Shown here: in pieces, positions 16,553 through 25,783 of the stretch
How positions within the stretch are numbered: position 1 is the stretch's first letter
Layout: each line of letters starts with the position of its first letter
The notes under the pieces: model-generated
Database searches by the model: none
What the model saw: the letters and a program-made list of their open reading frames with translations, nothing else
Told to the model about the DNA's origin: nothing
Source of the DNA: Algoriphagus lacus
GTDB lineage: Bacteria > Bacteroidota > Bacteroidia > Cytophagales > Cyclobacteriaceae
NCBI RefSeq assembly: GCF_003583985.1
Contig: NZ_QXML01000006.1
Coordinates: 1-64,000, forward strand
Direction: 5' to 3'
Length of the DNA: 64,000 nucleotides
Position numbers and translations under genes: made by a program

Positions 16553-17887
16553 TTAAGCAAACCAAAGTAAGGCAAGAATGGAAGATATCAAACCGATTCC
16601 CAGCAGGAGGAGCCAGCTTTTCCAGATGTAGCGAATCCAGTCATTGTAGGCAATGCCTGCAGCGGCGATGACAGCCATCATTCCTCCGTTGTTTGGGATG
16701 ATCAAATCCATCAATCCTGCCGGATACTGATAAGTCAAAACAGCGATTTGTCGGGAAATCCCCATAAGATCTACCAAAGGACTGGCCAGCGGGATGGTCA
16801 AAACTGCCTGCCCTGAGGTACTGGGAACGACCCCATGGATAATTCCCTGGCTAAAAAATATCCCGATGGTAGCAAGAGTGGTTGGTAGTGCCTCCAAAGG
16901 CTGAAACATGGCTTGTATCAGGGTGTCTATGATCTGGGATTTTTCCAGAATCAAATACACGCTGCGCGCTAAGCCCACGAGGACTCCTGCAAAAATCATT
17001 TCACTGAACCCCTGAGAAAATGCTCTTGCCGTTCCGTTTAGTCCCATTTTTCCGATCAGCCCACAGCTTAATCCGATCACAAAAAACAAGGCGGACATTT
17101 CGTTATACCCCCATTCCTGCTGAATAATTCCCCAAGGCATCAGGATCATTCCGGCTAGAGTAAGGGTAAGGATGATGGCATGGGTGCCGGAGATTTTTGC
17201 AGGCTTAAAGTCTACTTTGTCAAGCTGAATCAGCTTGGATTTGCCCCAACGAACATGAAATCCTGTCCAAATCACGAAGACCAGTGCAGTGAAAATCAGA
17301 CGGTAAAAAAGGCCTTCTGCAAAATCAACCTCGGCGATTTTCTGGGCCAATAAAGACCCAAACGGATTAATCGGAGAAAAAGAAGCTCCTGCTAATGCTG
17401 AACCCAAGGATAAAGCAACAGTGGCACGTACATCGTAATTGATTTTTTTTGCCAACAAAACAAGGATTGGACCCATGGCAATGATCTCTTCCTGCATGCC
17501 AAAACTTGCCCCACCCAGGAAGAAAAACAGGCTTAATATCACCAAAAGCAAGTATTGGGTATTGCGAAAGCGATATACCAAGGCCTCCATTCCGACCTGA
17601 AGAGCTCCGGTTTTTTCAATCACATAAAATGCTCCGCCAATCAGCAAAATCAAAACCAGGATATCTGCGCCCAGAATAATCCCTTCTGGAATCGCCAACC
17701 CTGTATCAAATATGGAAGCGTTTTTGTCCTCGGTGAGTTGGTAGCTGCCCGGAACCACTATTTCCCTTCCGGTTTCCTCATCCAGCACCCGGTCATAGCT
17801 TCCTGATGGAACTATGAGAGTGGCTAAGGCCGCCAGAATGATAAAAACCAGGAGGATGATCAATGGATGTGGAAAAGAAAGCTTCAT
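16553..17887 (-). CDS. YfcC/ArcD-like carrier family membrane protein
   Basis: 444 residues with about eleven hydrophobic segments. The start FPHPLIILLVFIILAALATL, then VPSGSYDRVLDEETGR, the GGAFYVIEKTGALQ segment, FFLGGASFGMQEEIIAMGP and IHGVVPSTSGQAVLTIPLA are characteristic of the YfcC family, whose members include basic amino acid and C4-dicarboxylate-type carriers. It is an inner-membrane transporter. The length is slightly below the usual 460-500. Substrate unknown. It lies 11 bases downstream of the serine hydrolase gene within the same run. Confidence 0.82.
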   Translation of the reverse strand: MKLSFPHPLIILLVFIILAALATLIVPSGSYDRVLDEETGREIVVPGSYQLTEDKNASIFDTGLAIPEGIILGADILVLILLIGGAFYVIEKTGALQVGMEALVYRFRNTQYLLLVILSLFFFLGGASFGMQEEIIAMGPILVLLAKKINYDVRATVALSLGSALAGASFSPINPFGSLLAQKIAEVDFAEGLFYRLIFTALVFVIWTGFHVRWGKSKLIQLDKVDFKPAKISGTHAIILTLTLAGMILMPWGIIQQEWGYNEMSALFFVIGLSCGLIGKMGLNGTARAFSQGFSEMIFAGVLVGLARSVYLILEKSQIIDTLIQAMFQPLEALPTTLATIGIFFSQGIIHGVVPSTSGQAVLTIPLASPLVDLMGISRQIAVLTYQYPAGLMDLIIPNNGGMMAVIAAAGIAYNDWIRYIWKSWLLLLGIGLISSILALLWFA

Positions 17888-17898
17888 GAAAAAAAGAG

Positions 17899-19002
17899 TT
17901 AGGGGTTCAAAATTTTTAAAATTTCAATGGAAATCCGGTTTCTAAAATCGTCCTGATCTCGTCCATTTGAAATTATAAAAAAGGCAATGTCCAAGTCTGG
18001 GGAATAGGCGAGCACTGAGCTAAATCCGCCCTGCGCTCCAAGGTGTCCGATAAATTTGGATTGGTTGAATGTAATTTCATGGAAACCGGCAGGGGTTTCA
18101 GATCCGTTTTTTAGCCAAGCCAGTTCGTCCGAAAATGTTCCCATTTCACCCCGGCTTAAATGCAGCAAGGCTTTGGAGAGATCTTCCGCTGTCACGAAAA
18201 GTCCTGAAGAGGGGGAAGGGAGATGCTGAAAATTCATTTTTCTGGGTTCAAGCCTTTTCCATAGAAAGGTCCTTTGGTAGCCAACCGGGAAATTTTCCTT
18301 TGGCCATTCGGTGACGAAAAAACTTTTTTTCATGCCTCCTTGGGTAAGGATTCTTTCTTGGGAGTTCATTTCAAATGGAATCCCTGAAGCACTTTCCAGC
18401 AGATACCCAATCAAATCAAAATTGATGTCGGCGTAGTGAAACTCTTTTTTCCTTTGGTCAGGAGTTTTCAGGGATTCGGGCAATAGCTCCAAAGGTTTGT
18501 TTCTTCCACTGGGTAAAAGATGGTTTATATCCAATCCTACTTTTAGACCAGAGGTGTGTCGGAGCAGGTCCAGGAGCGTAATTTGAGAAAATTCTGAGCC
18601 AAGTTTCCGCTCATCTGGAAGTAGGGAATTGACTGATTGATCAATGGAGATCTGTTTTTCCAAGGCATAATTGGCCAGGTTTAAAGCCGTGAAAATCTTG
18701 GATACGGAAGCCACAGGAATCCTGCTTTTCAGGGTAAGCGAATCCTTGGTCTCCAGATTTTCAAAACCGAAAGCTTTCAGGTAGGTAACTCTTTCCTCCT
18801 CAATTATTCCAACCGCCAATCCTGGTATCAAAAACTGATTGAGGCTTTGGACAAGTAGCGAATCGATTTTTTCCTCTGGAGTTTCAGGAAAGGAAAGAGG
18901 CATAATCCTGACTCTCGGATGGCTTTTCCACCATTCCCAACCCAGGAACATCAAGAACCAAAAAACAAGTCCCAGGAGGAGATATTTGATTTTTTGGTTC
19001 AT
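17899..19002 (-). CDS. Membrane-anchored serine hydrolase, beta-lactamase/AmpC family
   Basis: 367 residues. One N-terminal hydrophobic segment (about 7-23) anchors or exports the protein. The penicillin-recognising fold follows with the active-site Ser99-Val-Ser-Lys102 (SxxK). YADIN takes the place of the usual YxN motif, and HLGAQGG corresponds to the third HxG box. Members act as esterases, D-aminopeptidases or penicillin-binding proteins rather than resistance beta-lactamases in most cases. It is probably periplasmic. It is packed between the flavin monooxygenase (6-base gap) and the YfcC carrier gene (11 bases), so it may act on the compound handled by that operon. Confidence 0.85.
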   Translation of the reverse strand: MNQKIKYLLLGLVFWFLMFLGWEWWKSHPRVRIMPLSFPETPEEKIDSLLVQSLNQFLIPGLAVGIIEEERVTYLKAFGFENLETKDSLTLKSRIPVASVSKIFTALNLANYALEKQISIDQSVNSLLPDERKLGSEFSQITLLDLLRHTSGLKVGLDINHLLPSGRNKPLELLPESLKTPDQRKKEFHYADINFDLIGYLLESASGIPFEMNSQERILTQGGMKKSFFVTEWPKENFPVGYQRTFLWKRLEPRKMNFQHLPSPSSGLFVTAEDLSKALLHLSRGEMGTFSDELAWLKNGSETPAGFHEITFNQSKFIGHLGAQGGFSSVLAYSPDLDIAFFIISNGRDQDDFRNRISIEILKILNP

Positions 19003-19008
19003 GTTTAA

Positions 19009-20349
19009 TCAGCTCGAAACGGTCTCAGGAAGAGGCTTTCGTACAGGATTTTTAGAGAGGTAATTTTTCGGAAGTTCCTTTTTCAGGGCTTTTACAAACA
19101 AATGAAAATCCACAGTGATGGTATGTCTTGGCGTGTTGACCTGCTTGTAATGCGGATGGGTTACTTCACGTTCGCAAAGCTCCTTGATGTTGGATGGTCT
19201 TTTCCAGTTGCCTACCAGTTCCTGCGCCATGAGTTTACTTTGCAGTTCGGCGCCTGGCCAGATGCAGCCCAAGGGCTGAAACATCCCAATAAAGTATAGA
19301 TTGCTGTACTCGGGATGGAACATTTTGAGGTAAAGTGGTACCTGCCCGCTAGAGTAGTCGATGAAGTTTTTATCAAAGAAAGGATGGCTCAGCCAGTAGC
19401 CTGTACAGGCGATCACGGTATCGTACTCTTCCGTTTTTCCATCCTCGAAAACCACCTTTTTTCCCTCAAACCGCTTGATGTCCAGCCTTGGCTTTACTTT
19501 TCCGTGCCTGATTTTATGAAGCAATTCGTCGTTGATGGTGGGATGTGTGGAGCCAAAGGGCTCGGTCACAGGTCTAAGTCCATAGGCTTTGTTGTCCCCA
19601 AGCATCACTTTGAGTAAGAGTTGATTTAAGAAGCCCCGGACTTTTACAGGAAGCCACTTGGTCTGTTCGGCAACTTTATCCGAAGGTTTTCCAAAAAAGA
19701 ACTTGGGAACGATCCGATAGCCCCTTCTCCAACTGATGGCAGTCATGGCCGATACCCGACTGGTTTCTACCGCAACATCACAGGCAGAATTTCCCCCGCC
19801 GATAACCAAAACCCGCTTTCCAGCGAATGGAGCAGCTTTTTTGAAATGGTGGGAATGGATATACTCACCCTCGAAAGTGCCAGGATATTCCGGATATCGC
19901 GGCTTCCAGTGGTGACCGTTGGATACTACCAAATGGGTGAAAGTTTCGGTGACCTCAATTCCGTCTTTTTCAGTTGTAATATGCCAGGTGTGCTGATCCA
20001 CCCACTCACAATGCTTGACCAGTGTACCAAATCGGATATGAGGATACAATTCAAACTTGGCCGCATATGCCTGAAAGTACCTTCTTAGTTCGTCATGGGA
20101 AGGATAATCAGCTGCCTCCGGATCAAAATCATCGAAAGTGAAATCCTCGTATTGGGAAAGGGTCTTGGAGGAAATGATGTGGGTGGTCTCAAAAACACTG
20201 GAATGGCTCTCCTTTTCAGAGTAGATCCAGTTTCCTCCGACTTCCGTATTTCGGTCAAAGGCTACGGCATCCAATCCCTGATCCAATAAATTTTTTAAAG
20301 CAGTAATTCCGGAAGGGCCGACTCCTATGACTGCAATCTTATAGTTCAT
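19009..20349 (-). CDS. Flavin-containing monooxygenase (FMO/BVMO family)
   Basis: 446 residues. The FAD-binding GVGPSGITALKNLLDQG is at the N-terminus. The FMO identifying sequence F-x-G-x-x-x-H appears as FEGEYIHSHHF, and the NADP-binding VIGGGNSACDVAVE lies about residue 180. ACTGYWLSHPFF is the typical C-terminal ATGY-like motif. Such enzymes oxygenate soft nucleophiles (N or S) or ketones with NADPH and O2. It is the first gene of a tightly packed five-gene minus-strand run ending at 14343. That suggests oxidation of an imported small molecule, but no substrate can be assigned. Confidence 0.88.
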   Translation of the reverse strand: MNYKIAVIGVGPSGITALKNLLDQGLDAVAFDRNTEVGGNWIYSEKESHSSVFETTHIISSKTLSQYEDFTFDDFDPEAADYPSHDELRRYFQAYAAKFELYPHIRFGTLVKHCEWVDQHTWHITTEKDGIEVTETFTHLVVSNGHHWKPRYPEYPGTFEGEYIHSHHFKKAAPFAGKRVLVIGGGNSACDVAVETSRVSAMTAISWRRGYRIVPKFFFGKPSDKVAEQTKWLPVKVRGFLNQLLLKVMLGDNKAYGLRPVTEPFGSTHPTINDELLHKIRHGKVKPRLDIKRFEGKKVVFEDGKTEEYDTVIACTGYWLSHPFFDKNFIDYSSGQVPLYLKMFHPEYSNLYFIGMFQPLGCIWPGAELQSKLMAQELVGNWKRPSNIKELCEREVTHPHYKQVNTPRHTITVDFHLFVKALKKELPKNYLSKNPVRKPLPETVSS

Positions 20350-20552
20350 GAGGTTATTTTAGCTTTTGGGTTTATCGAGATCGGGTAAGTTTTAAACCTG
20401 CCTAATCAATTTCTTAAGGTAAAATAAAAATTGATTATCCGCTACTTTGTCGGGAGGGCTAAAAATTGGAAAAAGCAGTAAACATCGGATTATTACCTAA
20501 CCCACATCTCAACAGATTTGAATTTCCGGGATTTGAATTCTTTCTTCCGGGA

Positions 20553-21251
20553 TTAGTTTAAATCCTTTAGAAGGATTTCCTCCAGAATTTTCATGCCCAC
20601 CGTTGCTTTTTCCTGAATCAGGTTGACATCCTTGGGTAGTGGTGAATCGGGGATTTTAGGGTCGATCAGGTATTTTTTGGCTTGGCGCGGAGCGTAGTCA
20701 ATCAGGCCGGCAGCTGGATAGACTTTAAGGGAAGTCCCCAAAACCAGAAAGATATCTGCTGTCCTGGCAAGGTTAATCGCGGGAACCATCATTGGCACTG
20801 CCTCTCCAAACCACACAATGAAAGGCCGAAGCTGACTTCCTTTTTCGCATTTGTCCCCTTCCTTGATTTCCCAATGATCCAAAGTATAGATCAACTTGGG
20901 ATCCAGCGTGCTTTGAGCTTTGGAAAGTTCTCCGTGAAGGTGAAGGACCTGCGAAGACCCAGCCCGTTCATGAAGGTCGTCGACGTTTTGGGTGATGATT
21001 TGGACATCAAAGTACACTTCCAGACGTGCGAGGGTAAGGTGAGCCTCATTGGGCACACATTCCCTAGCTTGTTTTCTTCGTTGATTATAGAAATCAAGTA
21101 CCAAAGCCAGGTTTTCCCTCCAGCCTTCCGGTGAGGCAACGTCCCGGATATCATGGTTTTCCCAAAGTCCGTTGCTGTCCCGAAAAGTGCTGATACCGCT
21201 TTCGGCAGATACACCGGCTCCCGTGAGGACGATTAATTTCTTTCTTGTCAT
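20553..21251 (-). CDS. Sir2-family NAD-dependent protein deacylase, class III-like
   Basis: 232 residues with the sirtuin core: GAGVSAESGISTFRD (11-25), TQNVDDLHERAG, and the general-base His in LHLHGEL. The Tyr-x-x-Arg pair that binds succinyl or malonyl groups in SIRT5/CobB-type enzymes is visible as DFYNQRR, so desuccinylation is likely. The zinc-ribbon module after the catalytic His has only one Cys (GDKCEKG) where four are usual, so structural zinc is probably not bound. Cytoplasmic. It removes acyl groups from lysines using NAD+. Divergent gaps on both sides suggest a single-gene unit. The family is sure, the acyl specificity inferred. Confidence 0.88.
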   Translation of the reverse strand: MTRKKLIVLTGAGVSAESGISTFRDSNGLWENHDIRDVASPEGWRENLALVLDFYNQRRKQARECVPNEAHLTLARLEVYFDVQIITQNVDDLHERAGSSQVLHLHGELSKAQSTLDPKLIYTLDHWEIKEGDKCEKGSQLRPFIVWFGEAVPMMVPAINLARTADIFLVLGTSLKVYPAAGLIDYAPRQAKKYLIDPKIPDSPLPKDVNLIQEKATVGMKILEEILLKDLN

Positions 21252-21296
21252 GAAATGAACCGATTTTCTTACTGTTCTTCGATGGAGATATGAATA

Positions 21297-22631
21297 CTAT
21301 CGAATAAGGTTTTTATAAATTATTCCGTTCTTCATTACCAGAACCATTTTTTCCGGCTCGGAGATTAATTCGAGATTTTGAATCAAATTGCCATCCATCA
21401 GGATCAAATCCGCCAAGGCCCCTTCCTCTATCACCCCGACTTTTCCGGTATATGGGCTCTTTTTTCCTGATAGAGCCAGGAGTTCTCCGTTATTTCCGGT
21501 AACCATTTTTAGGATTTCGACATTAGAAAACCATCGCTTCATTTTCAGTAGCTGCAGGTCAGGACGGGAAGCTTTTTGTGCATCAAACAGGACATCAGTC
21601 CCGTAGGCAATTTTCATCTTGTATTTTTTGGCAAGTTCAAATGCTGTGTCAGTTCCTTGGTACATTTCCAGCTGTTTGGCACGGCTTTCTGGACTGAGCA
21701 CCCCTTTGTCCCCTTCGTCGACAAATGGTTGAAGGCTCCAAAAGACATTTCTTTCCACCATTAGCTTGACAGTTTCCTCATCGATCAACTGACCGTGATC
21801 AATGCATTTGACTCCTGCACGGATTGCCTGCTGAATTGCCCGAGGTGTGTAAGCATGAACCGTTACATAGGTTCCCCAATTTTCGGCTGCTTCAACTGCT
21901 GCCCTAATTTCCTGTTCGGTGTACTGAGTCACATCCAGTGGATCATAAATGGATGAAACACCACCTCCAGCCATTAACTTGATCTGACTTGCCCCGAGCA
22001 TGAGTTGTTCCCTGGCTTTGAGTCGCACTGCATCCGGGCTGTCCGCAATAGCGGCAGCATTAATCCGTTCGGCATAGCTCAGTCCATTTGAGGCATCAGA
22101 GGGGATGTCATTTGGCAGGCGAAAATCTCCATGTCCTCCAGTTTGGGAAATGAATGAGCCGGATGGCCATATCCGGGGCCCGGCTACCACACCTGCATCG
22201 ATGGCTTGCTTCAATCCAAAAACCGGCCCTCCCAAATCCCGTAGGCTGGTATAGCCTTTTTGCAGGAGCGCTTCTGCATTTTTTCCGGCGACCAGGTTAA
22301 CAAATCCCAGATTACTGGTCAGCAAAGCAATCTGAGAAAGGTTGGCAAACATCGAATGGTAGTGTGCATCGATCAGTCCAGGCATCAGGAATCGCCCTTT
22401 TCCGTCGATAATCTCCACATTGGCGCTTTTGTTGGTCGGAATGGGACTGGTTGAAATTTTGGAAATCTTGTTCCCAGTGATTAGCACATTGCCTTGGATG
22501 GTCTGATCATCTTTACCATTGAAAATTTCAACATTGGAGATCAAAATGATTTTTTCCTGGGAGTAAACTGGTCTTGATAGAAAATGACTAAATAAAATAA
22601 GTCCTAAAAAGAGTGGTCTAAAAGTTTGCAT
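21297..22631 (-). CDS. Exported amidohydrolase (imidazolonepropionase/prolidase-like)
   Basis: 444 residues from the ATG at 22631. That start gives a clean signal peptide ending near PVYSQ; the longer frame to 22772 would run into topA and is unlikely. Metal-site motifs of the amidohydrolase superfamily are present: GLIDAHYHSMF (HxH), VTVHAYTPRAI, CIDHGQL and YGTDVLFD. The order and the KGYTSLRDLGG segment match the exported Xaa-Pro/prolidase-like and imidazolonepropionase-related group common in Bacteroidota. It probably hydrolyses a cyclic amide or N-acyl amino acid in the periplasm. Gene lies just after topA on the same strand (97-base gap). Confidence 0.85.
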   Translation of the reverse strand: MQTFRPLFLGLILFSHFLSRPVYSQEKIILISNVEIFNGKDDQTIQGNVLITGNKISKISTSPIPTNKSANVEIIDGKGRFLMPGLIDAHYHSMFANLSQIALLTSNLGFVNLVAGKNAEALLQKGYTSLRDLGGPVFGLKQAIDAGVVAGPRIWPSGSFISQTGGHGDFRLPNDIPSDASNGLSYAERINAAAIADSPDAVRLKAREQLMLGASQIKLMAGGGVSSIYDPLDVTQYTEQEIRAAVEAAENWGTYVTVHAYTPRAIQQAIRAGVKCIDHGQLIDEETVKLMVERNVFWSLQPFVDEGDKGVLSPESRAKQLEMYQGTDTAFELAKKYKMKIAYGTDVLFDAQKASRPDLQLLKMKRWFSNVEILKMVTGNNGELLALSGKKSPYTGKVGVIEEGALADLILMDGNLIQNLELISEPEKMVLVMKNGIIYKNLIR

Positions 22632-22728
22632 TGAGTTGAAAATTGATTTGAGAAGAAATTTACCCGAAAACACGGAATGATTTAATCCTATAACAGAAAA
22701 AAACCGACCCTGATGGATCGGTTTGGTT

Positions 22729-25056
22729 TTACTTTTTCTTCGCCGGGAACCTTCCTTTTTTCTTGGCAGCATCCGGCTGGGCTTCTATAATCTCAATGGT
22801 TTCTGCGTAGGTAAGTTGTTCCGCTTCTTTTCCCTTTGGAATTTTGAAGTTGTTTTTGCCAAACTTGATGTAAGGCCCCCAGCGTCCATTGAGGATCTGG
22901 ATTTCCGTATTTTCATCAAATGACTTGATATGCTTGTTGGCGTCTGCTTCCCGCTTGGCTTGGATCAGTTGGATGGCTTCTTCTTCGGTGATGAACAGGG
23001 GATCCTGATCTTTTTGAAGCGAGTAAAATGCGTTGTCATGGCGGATGTATGGCCCAAACCGACCCACAGCAGCGGTCATCTTTTTATCCTCAAAGTAGCC
23101 GACCTCACGGGGTAGTTTGAACAGTTCCATTGCATCATCCATGGTCACGTTTTCGATAAACTGACCTTTTTTCATGCTTGCGTACTGCTTGTCCTCGTCT
23201 TCATTTTCTCCGATCTGTACCAGTGGTCCAAATCTTCCCAAACGGGCATAGACATTCTTACCTGACACAGGATGCTGTCCAATGAGTCGGCTGGAATTGA
23301 TGTCCTGTCGGGATACTTGCTCGGTTTCTTCCACACTGTGGTGGAATTTGCCGTAGAATCCATCGATCATATCCTGCCAATCCTGTCCTCCTGCGGCAAT
23401 TTCATCGAATTCCTTTTCCACTTTGGCCGTAAAATGAAAGTCGATGACATTGGGGAAATGCTCTACCAGAAAGTCATTGACCACCATCGCAATATTGGTC
23501 GGGAAGAGTTTGTTTTTCTCTGCCCCGGTATTTTCGGTTTTGGTGGCATCTGAAAACTTGCCTTTGGCAATTTTCATTTCAACATAGCTTCGTGGAGTTC
23601 CCTCTCTGGATTCTTTGACCACATATTCCCGCTTCTGAATCGTAGAGATCGTAGGAGCGTAGGTAGAGGGTCGGCCAATTCCGAGTTCTTCCAGTTTTTT
23701 AACCAATGAAGCTTCAGTGTATCGAGGTGCAGGTCTGCTGAATGTTTCCCGGCCTTTCATTTCCTGAAGATTCAGATTTTGTCCGACAGACATTGGAGGC
23801 AAAAGTGACTTGTTGCCATCTTCATCCTCTTCGGGTTCGTCGTCGGTATCTTCGAGGTATACTTTCAAAAAGCCGTCAAACTTGATCACCTCTCCGGTGG
23901 CTACCAGATTTTGGGTCGAGTTGGAAATGGCAATGGTTATTGTGGTTTTCTCCAGTTCGGCATCAGCCATCTGAGACGCAATGGCTCTCTTCCAGATGAG
24001 TTCATAAAGGCGCTGCTCGTTACGCTCCCCGGAAACTTGGCTTTGAGAAAAATCAGTTGGGCGGATAGCCTCGTGAGCTTCCTGTGCGCTTTCCGATTTG
24101 GTTGTAAACTGTCTTGATTTATGGTACTGGGAACCAAATGAATTTTCAATGGCACTTTTTGCGGCACTCATGGCATCCTGGGATAGGTTGGTGCTGTCAG
24201 TACGCATGTAGGTGATTTTACCTGCTTCGTAAAGTTTCTGTGCCACAGACATGGTTTGTGCTACAGAAAAGTAAAGCTTTCGCGAAGCTTCCTGCTGGAG
24301 GGTTGATGTGGTAAATGGTGCTGCTGGAGTCTTTTTGGTTGGCTTTTTCTCCAGATTGGCTACAGAAAAAGAAGCCTCCATACATTTCTTGAGAAACTCC
24401 TCGGCCTCGGATTTGGAGTCAAACTTCTTAGGAAGTTCGGCTTGGAAGGTTTTGCCACCCACTTCAAAAATGGCCGTTATCCGATATGAAGACTTGGATT
24501 TGTGGGCTTCGATTTCGCGCTCCCGCTCTACAATCAGGCGAACTGCAACTGACTGAACCCTACCTGCTGAGAGACCGGTTTTGATTTTTTTCCAAAGAAT
24601 CGGAGAAAGCTCAAAACCTACCAATCGATCGAGGATTCTTCGGGCTTGCTGTGCATTGACCAAGTCATAATCAATTCCACGTGGGTTTTCGATGGCTTTG
24701 GTAATGGCGTTTTTGGTGATTTCCCGGAATACTATCCGCTTGGTATGGCTGTCATCCAGTTTAAGAACTTCCTTTAAATGCCAGGAAATAGCCTCTCCCT
24801 CTCGGTCATCGTCACTTGCCAGGTAAACCATATCAGCGTCTTTGGCTAAAGCCTTGAGATTTTTGATGACTTCCTTTTTATCAGCAGTGACTTCGTAAGT
24901 GGGCTTGAAGCGATTTTTGATATCTATAGCTTTATCGCCTTTGGGCAGGTCCCGCACGTGACCGTAGCTGGAAACTACTTTATAATCCTTACCAAGGTAG
25001 CCTTCGATAGTCTTGGCTTTGGCTGGGGATTCGACGATTACTAGATTTTTTGACAT
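22729..25056 (-). CDS. topA: DNA topoisomerase I
   Basis: 775 residues from ATG 25056, where MSKNLVIVESPAKAKTI begins the Toprim domain exactly as in other TopA proteins; the upstream in-frame ATG adds eleven unlikely residues. DDREGEAISWHL supplies the Toprim acids, and ITYMRTDSTNLS carries the active-site Tyr. IGRPSTYAPTI, the central gate domain, follows. The C-terminus has TopoC repeats (KFGKNNFKIPKG and similar, with RFGPYIR) and ends in a lysine-rich tail. There are no Cys4 zinc fingers, normal for this phylum. It relaxes negative supercoils by cutting one strand. Essential housekeeping gene. Confidence 0.97.
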   Translation of the reverse strand: MSKNLVIVESPAKAKTIEGYLGKDYKVVSSYGHVRDLPKGDKAIDIKNRFKPTYEVTADKKEVIKNLKALAKDADMVYLASDDDREGEAISWHLKEVLKLDDSHTKRIVFREITKNAITKAIENPRGIDYDLVNAQQARRILDRLVGFELSPILWKKIKTGLSAGRVQSVAVRLIVEREREIEAHKSKSSYRITAIFEVGGKTFQAELPKKFDSKSEAEEFLKKCMEASFSVANLEKKPTKKTPAAPFTTSTLQQEASRKLYFSVAQTMSVAQKLYEAGKITYMRTDSTNLSQDAMSAAKSAIENSFGSQYHKSRQFTTKSESAQEAHEAIRPTDFSQSQVSGERNEQRLYELIWKRAIASQMADAELEKTTITIAISNSTQNLVATGEVIKFDGFLKVYLEDTDDEPEEDEDGNKSLLPPMSVGQNLNLQEMKGRETFSRPAPRYTEASLVKKLEELGIGRPSTYAPTISTIQKREYVVKESREGTPRSYVEMKIAKGKFSDATKTENTGAEKNKLFPTNIAMVVNDFLVEHFPNVIDFHFTAKVEKEFDEIAAGGQDWQDMIDGFYGKFHHSVEETEQVSRQDINSSRLIGQHPVSGKNVYARLGRFGPLVQIGENEDEDKQYASMKKGQFIENVTMDDAMELFKLPREVGYFEDKKMTAAVGRFGPYIRHDNAFYSLQKDQDPLFITEEEAIQLIQAKREADANKHIKSFDENTEIQILNGRWGPYIKFGKNNFKIPKGKEAEQLTYAETIEIIEAQPDAAKKKGRFPAKKK

Positions 25057-25212
25057 ATTAAAAGAGAAAATTCCTGACCGACCGGTCATTTTTTAAAAGC
25101 TAAAAATAGAGGGCATAGTTTTCTCCTCCAAATAATAAAAAAACGAGGCCGTTGCTTTTGGATGGATTTTTGAGGCATTTCCAGTTGGATTCGCGGCAAA
25201 AATGATTATTAA

Positions 25213-25680
25213 ATGAAGCAATTGATTCTTTTAAGGCACGGGGAGGCAGGGTTTTCGGATGGAGTGGATTTTCAGCGGCAACTCACACCAAGGGGAAAAG
25301 AAAACCTAAACCGACTTGGTGAAACCCTTATCAAGTCGGGTCTAAAGGTGGATTTTTTACATTGCTCATCGGCCACCCGTACCCGGGAGACTTCAGAAAT
25401 CATCAAAAAATATATTAAGGTGGAGGAGGAGCAGCTGACCCGTGACATTTATCAGGGAAATTTGGAAACGCTACTGAAAATACTGGAGAATACGCCTAAA
25501 TCAGCCGAAACCTGTCTTTTAATAGGGCATAATCCGACCATCAGCCTGCTGCTTTCCCATATTACCCACGGGAATTACATCGGTTTGCAACCCGGAATGA
25601 TGGCTGTCATTGATCTGGAAATCAATGAATGGTATATGATTGGATTGGGAATGGGGATTTTGAAGGAAGTTATTCAGTGA
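25213..25680 (+). CDS. sixA: SixA-like phosphohistidine phosphatase
   Basis: 155 residues of the histidine phosphatase superfamily, small branch. MKQLILLRHGEAG holds the catalytic RHG, followed by LTPRGKENL, HCSSATRTRETSEII with the conserved Arg, and IGHNPTISLL with the second catalytic His. SixA removes phosphate from histidines of phosphotransfer proteins. In Bacteroidota the target is unknown. The last codons (Ile-Gln-stop) lie inside the left half of a striking 7-bp-period inverted array, which also contains the end of the convergent kinase gene. Confidence 0.9.
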   Translation: MKQLILLRHGEAGFSDGVDFQRQLTPRGKENLNRLGETLIKSGLKVDFLHCSSATRTRETSEIIKKYIKVEEEQLTRDIYQGNLETLLKILENTPKSAETCLLIGHNPTISLLLSHITHGNYIGLQPGMMAVIDLEINEWYMIGLGMGILKEVIQ

Positions 25681-25783
25681 TCAGTGACCAGTAAACAGTA
25701 GGCAGTAGGCAGTAGGCAGTCATCAGTTTACAGCCCTGCCAACTGGAAACTGATTACTGTAAACTGCCAACTGATCACTGAAT
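25674..25783. repeat. Large inverted 7-bp-period array (CAGT x8 / ACTG x6)
   Basis: CAGT begins at 25675, 25682, 25689, 25696, 25703, 25710, 25717 and 25724, exactly seven apart. The inverse ACTG begins at 25742, 25749, 25756, 25763, 25770 and 25777, again seven apart. A perfect 14-bp inverted repeat joins 25672-25685 and 25770-25783, and a 10-bp one joins 25724-25733 and 25757-25766. The inner part holds three identical AGGCAGT units (25700-25720). The stop codons of both convergent genes (TGA at 25678-25680 and, minus strand, 25777-25775) are within the array. A strong hairpin, possibly a bidirectional terminator. Confidence 0.85.

Noticed and set aside
22632..22772. Longer N-terminus for the amidohydrolase
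   Set aside because: It would overlap the 3' end of topA and place a basic stretch before a perfect signal peptide.
25674..25783. Considered as a CRISPR array
   Set aside because: The period is seven bases, there are no 25-40 bp repeats with unique spacers, and no cas genes are near.
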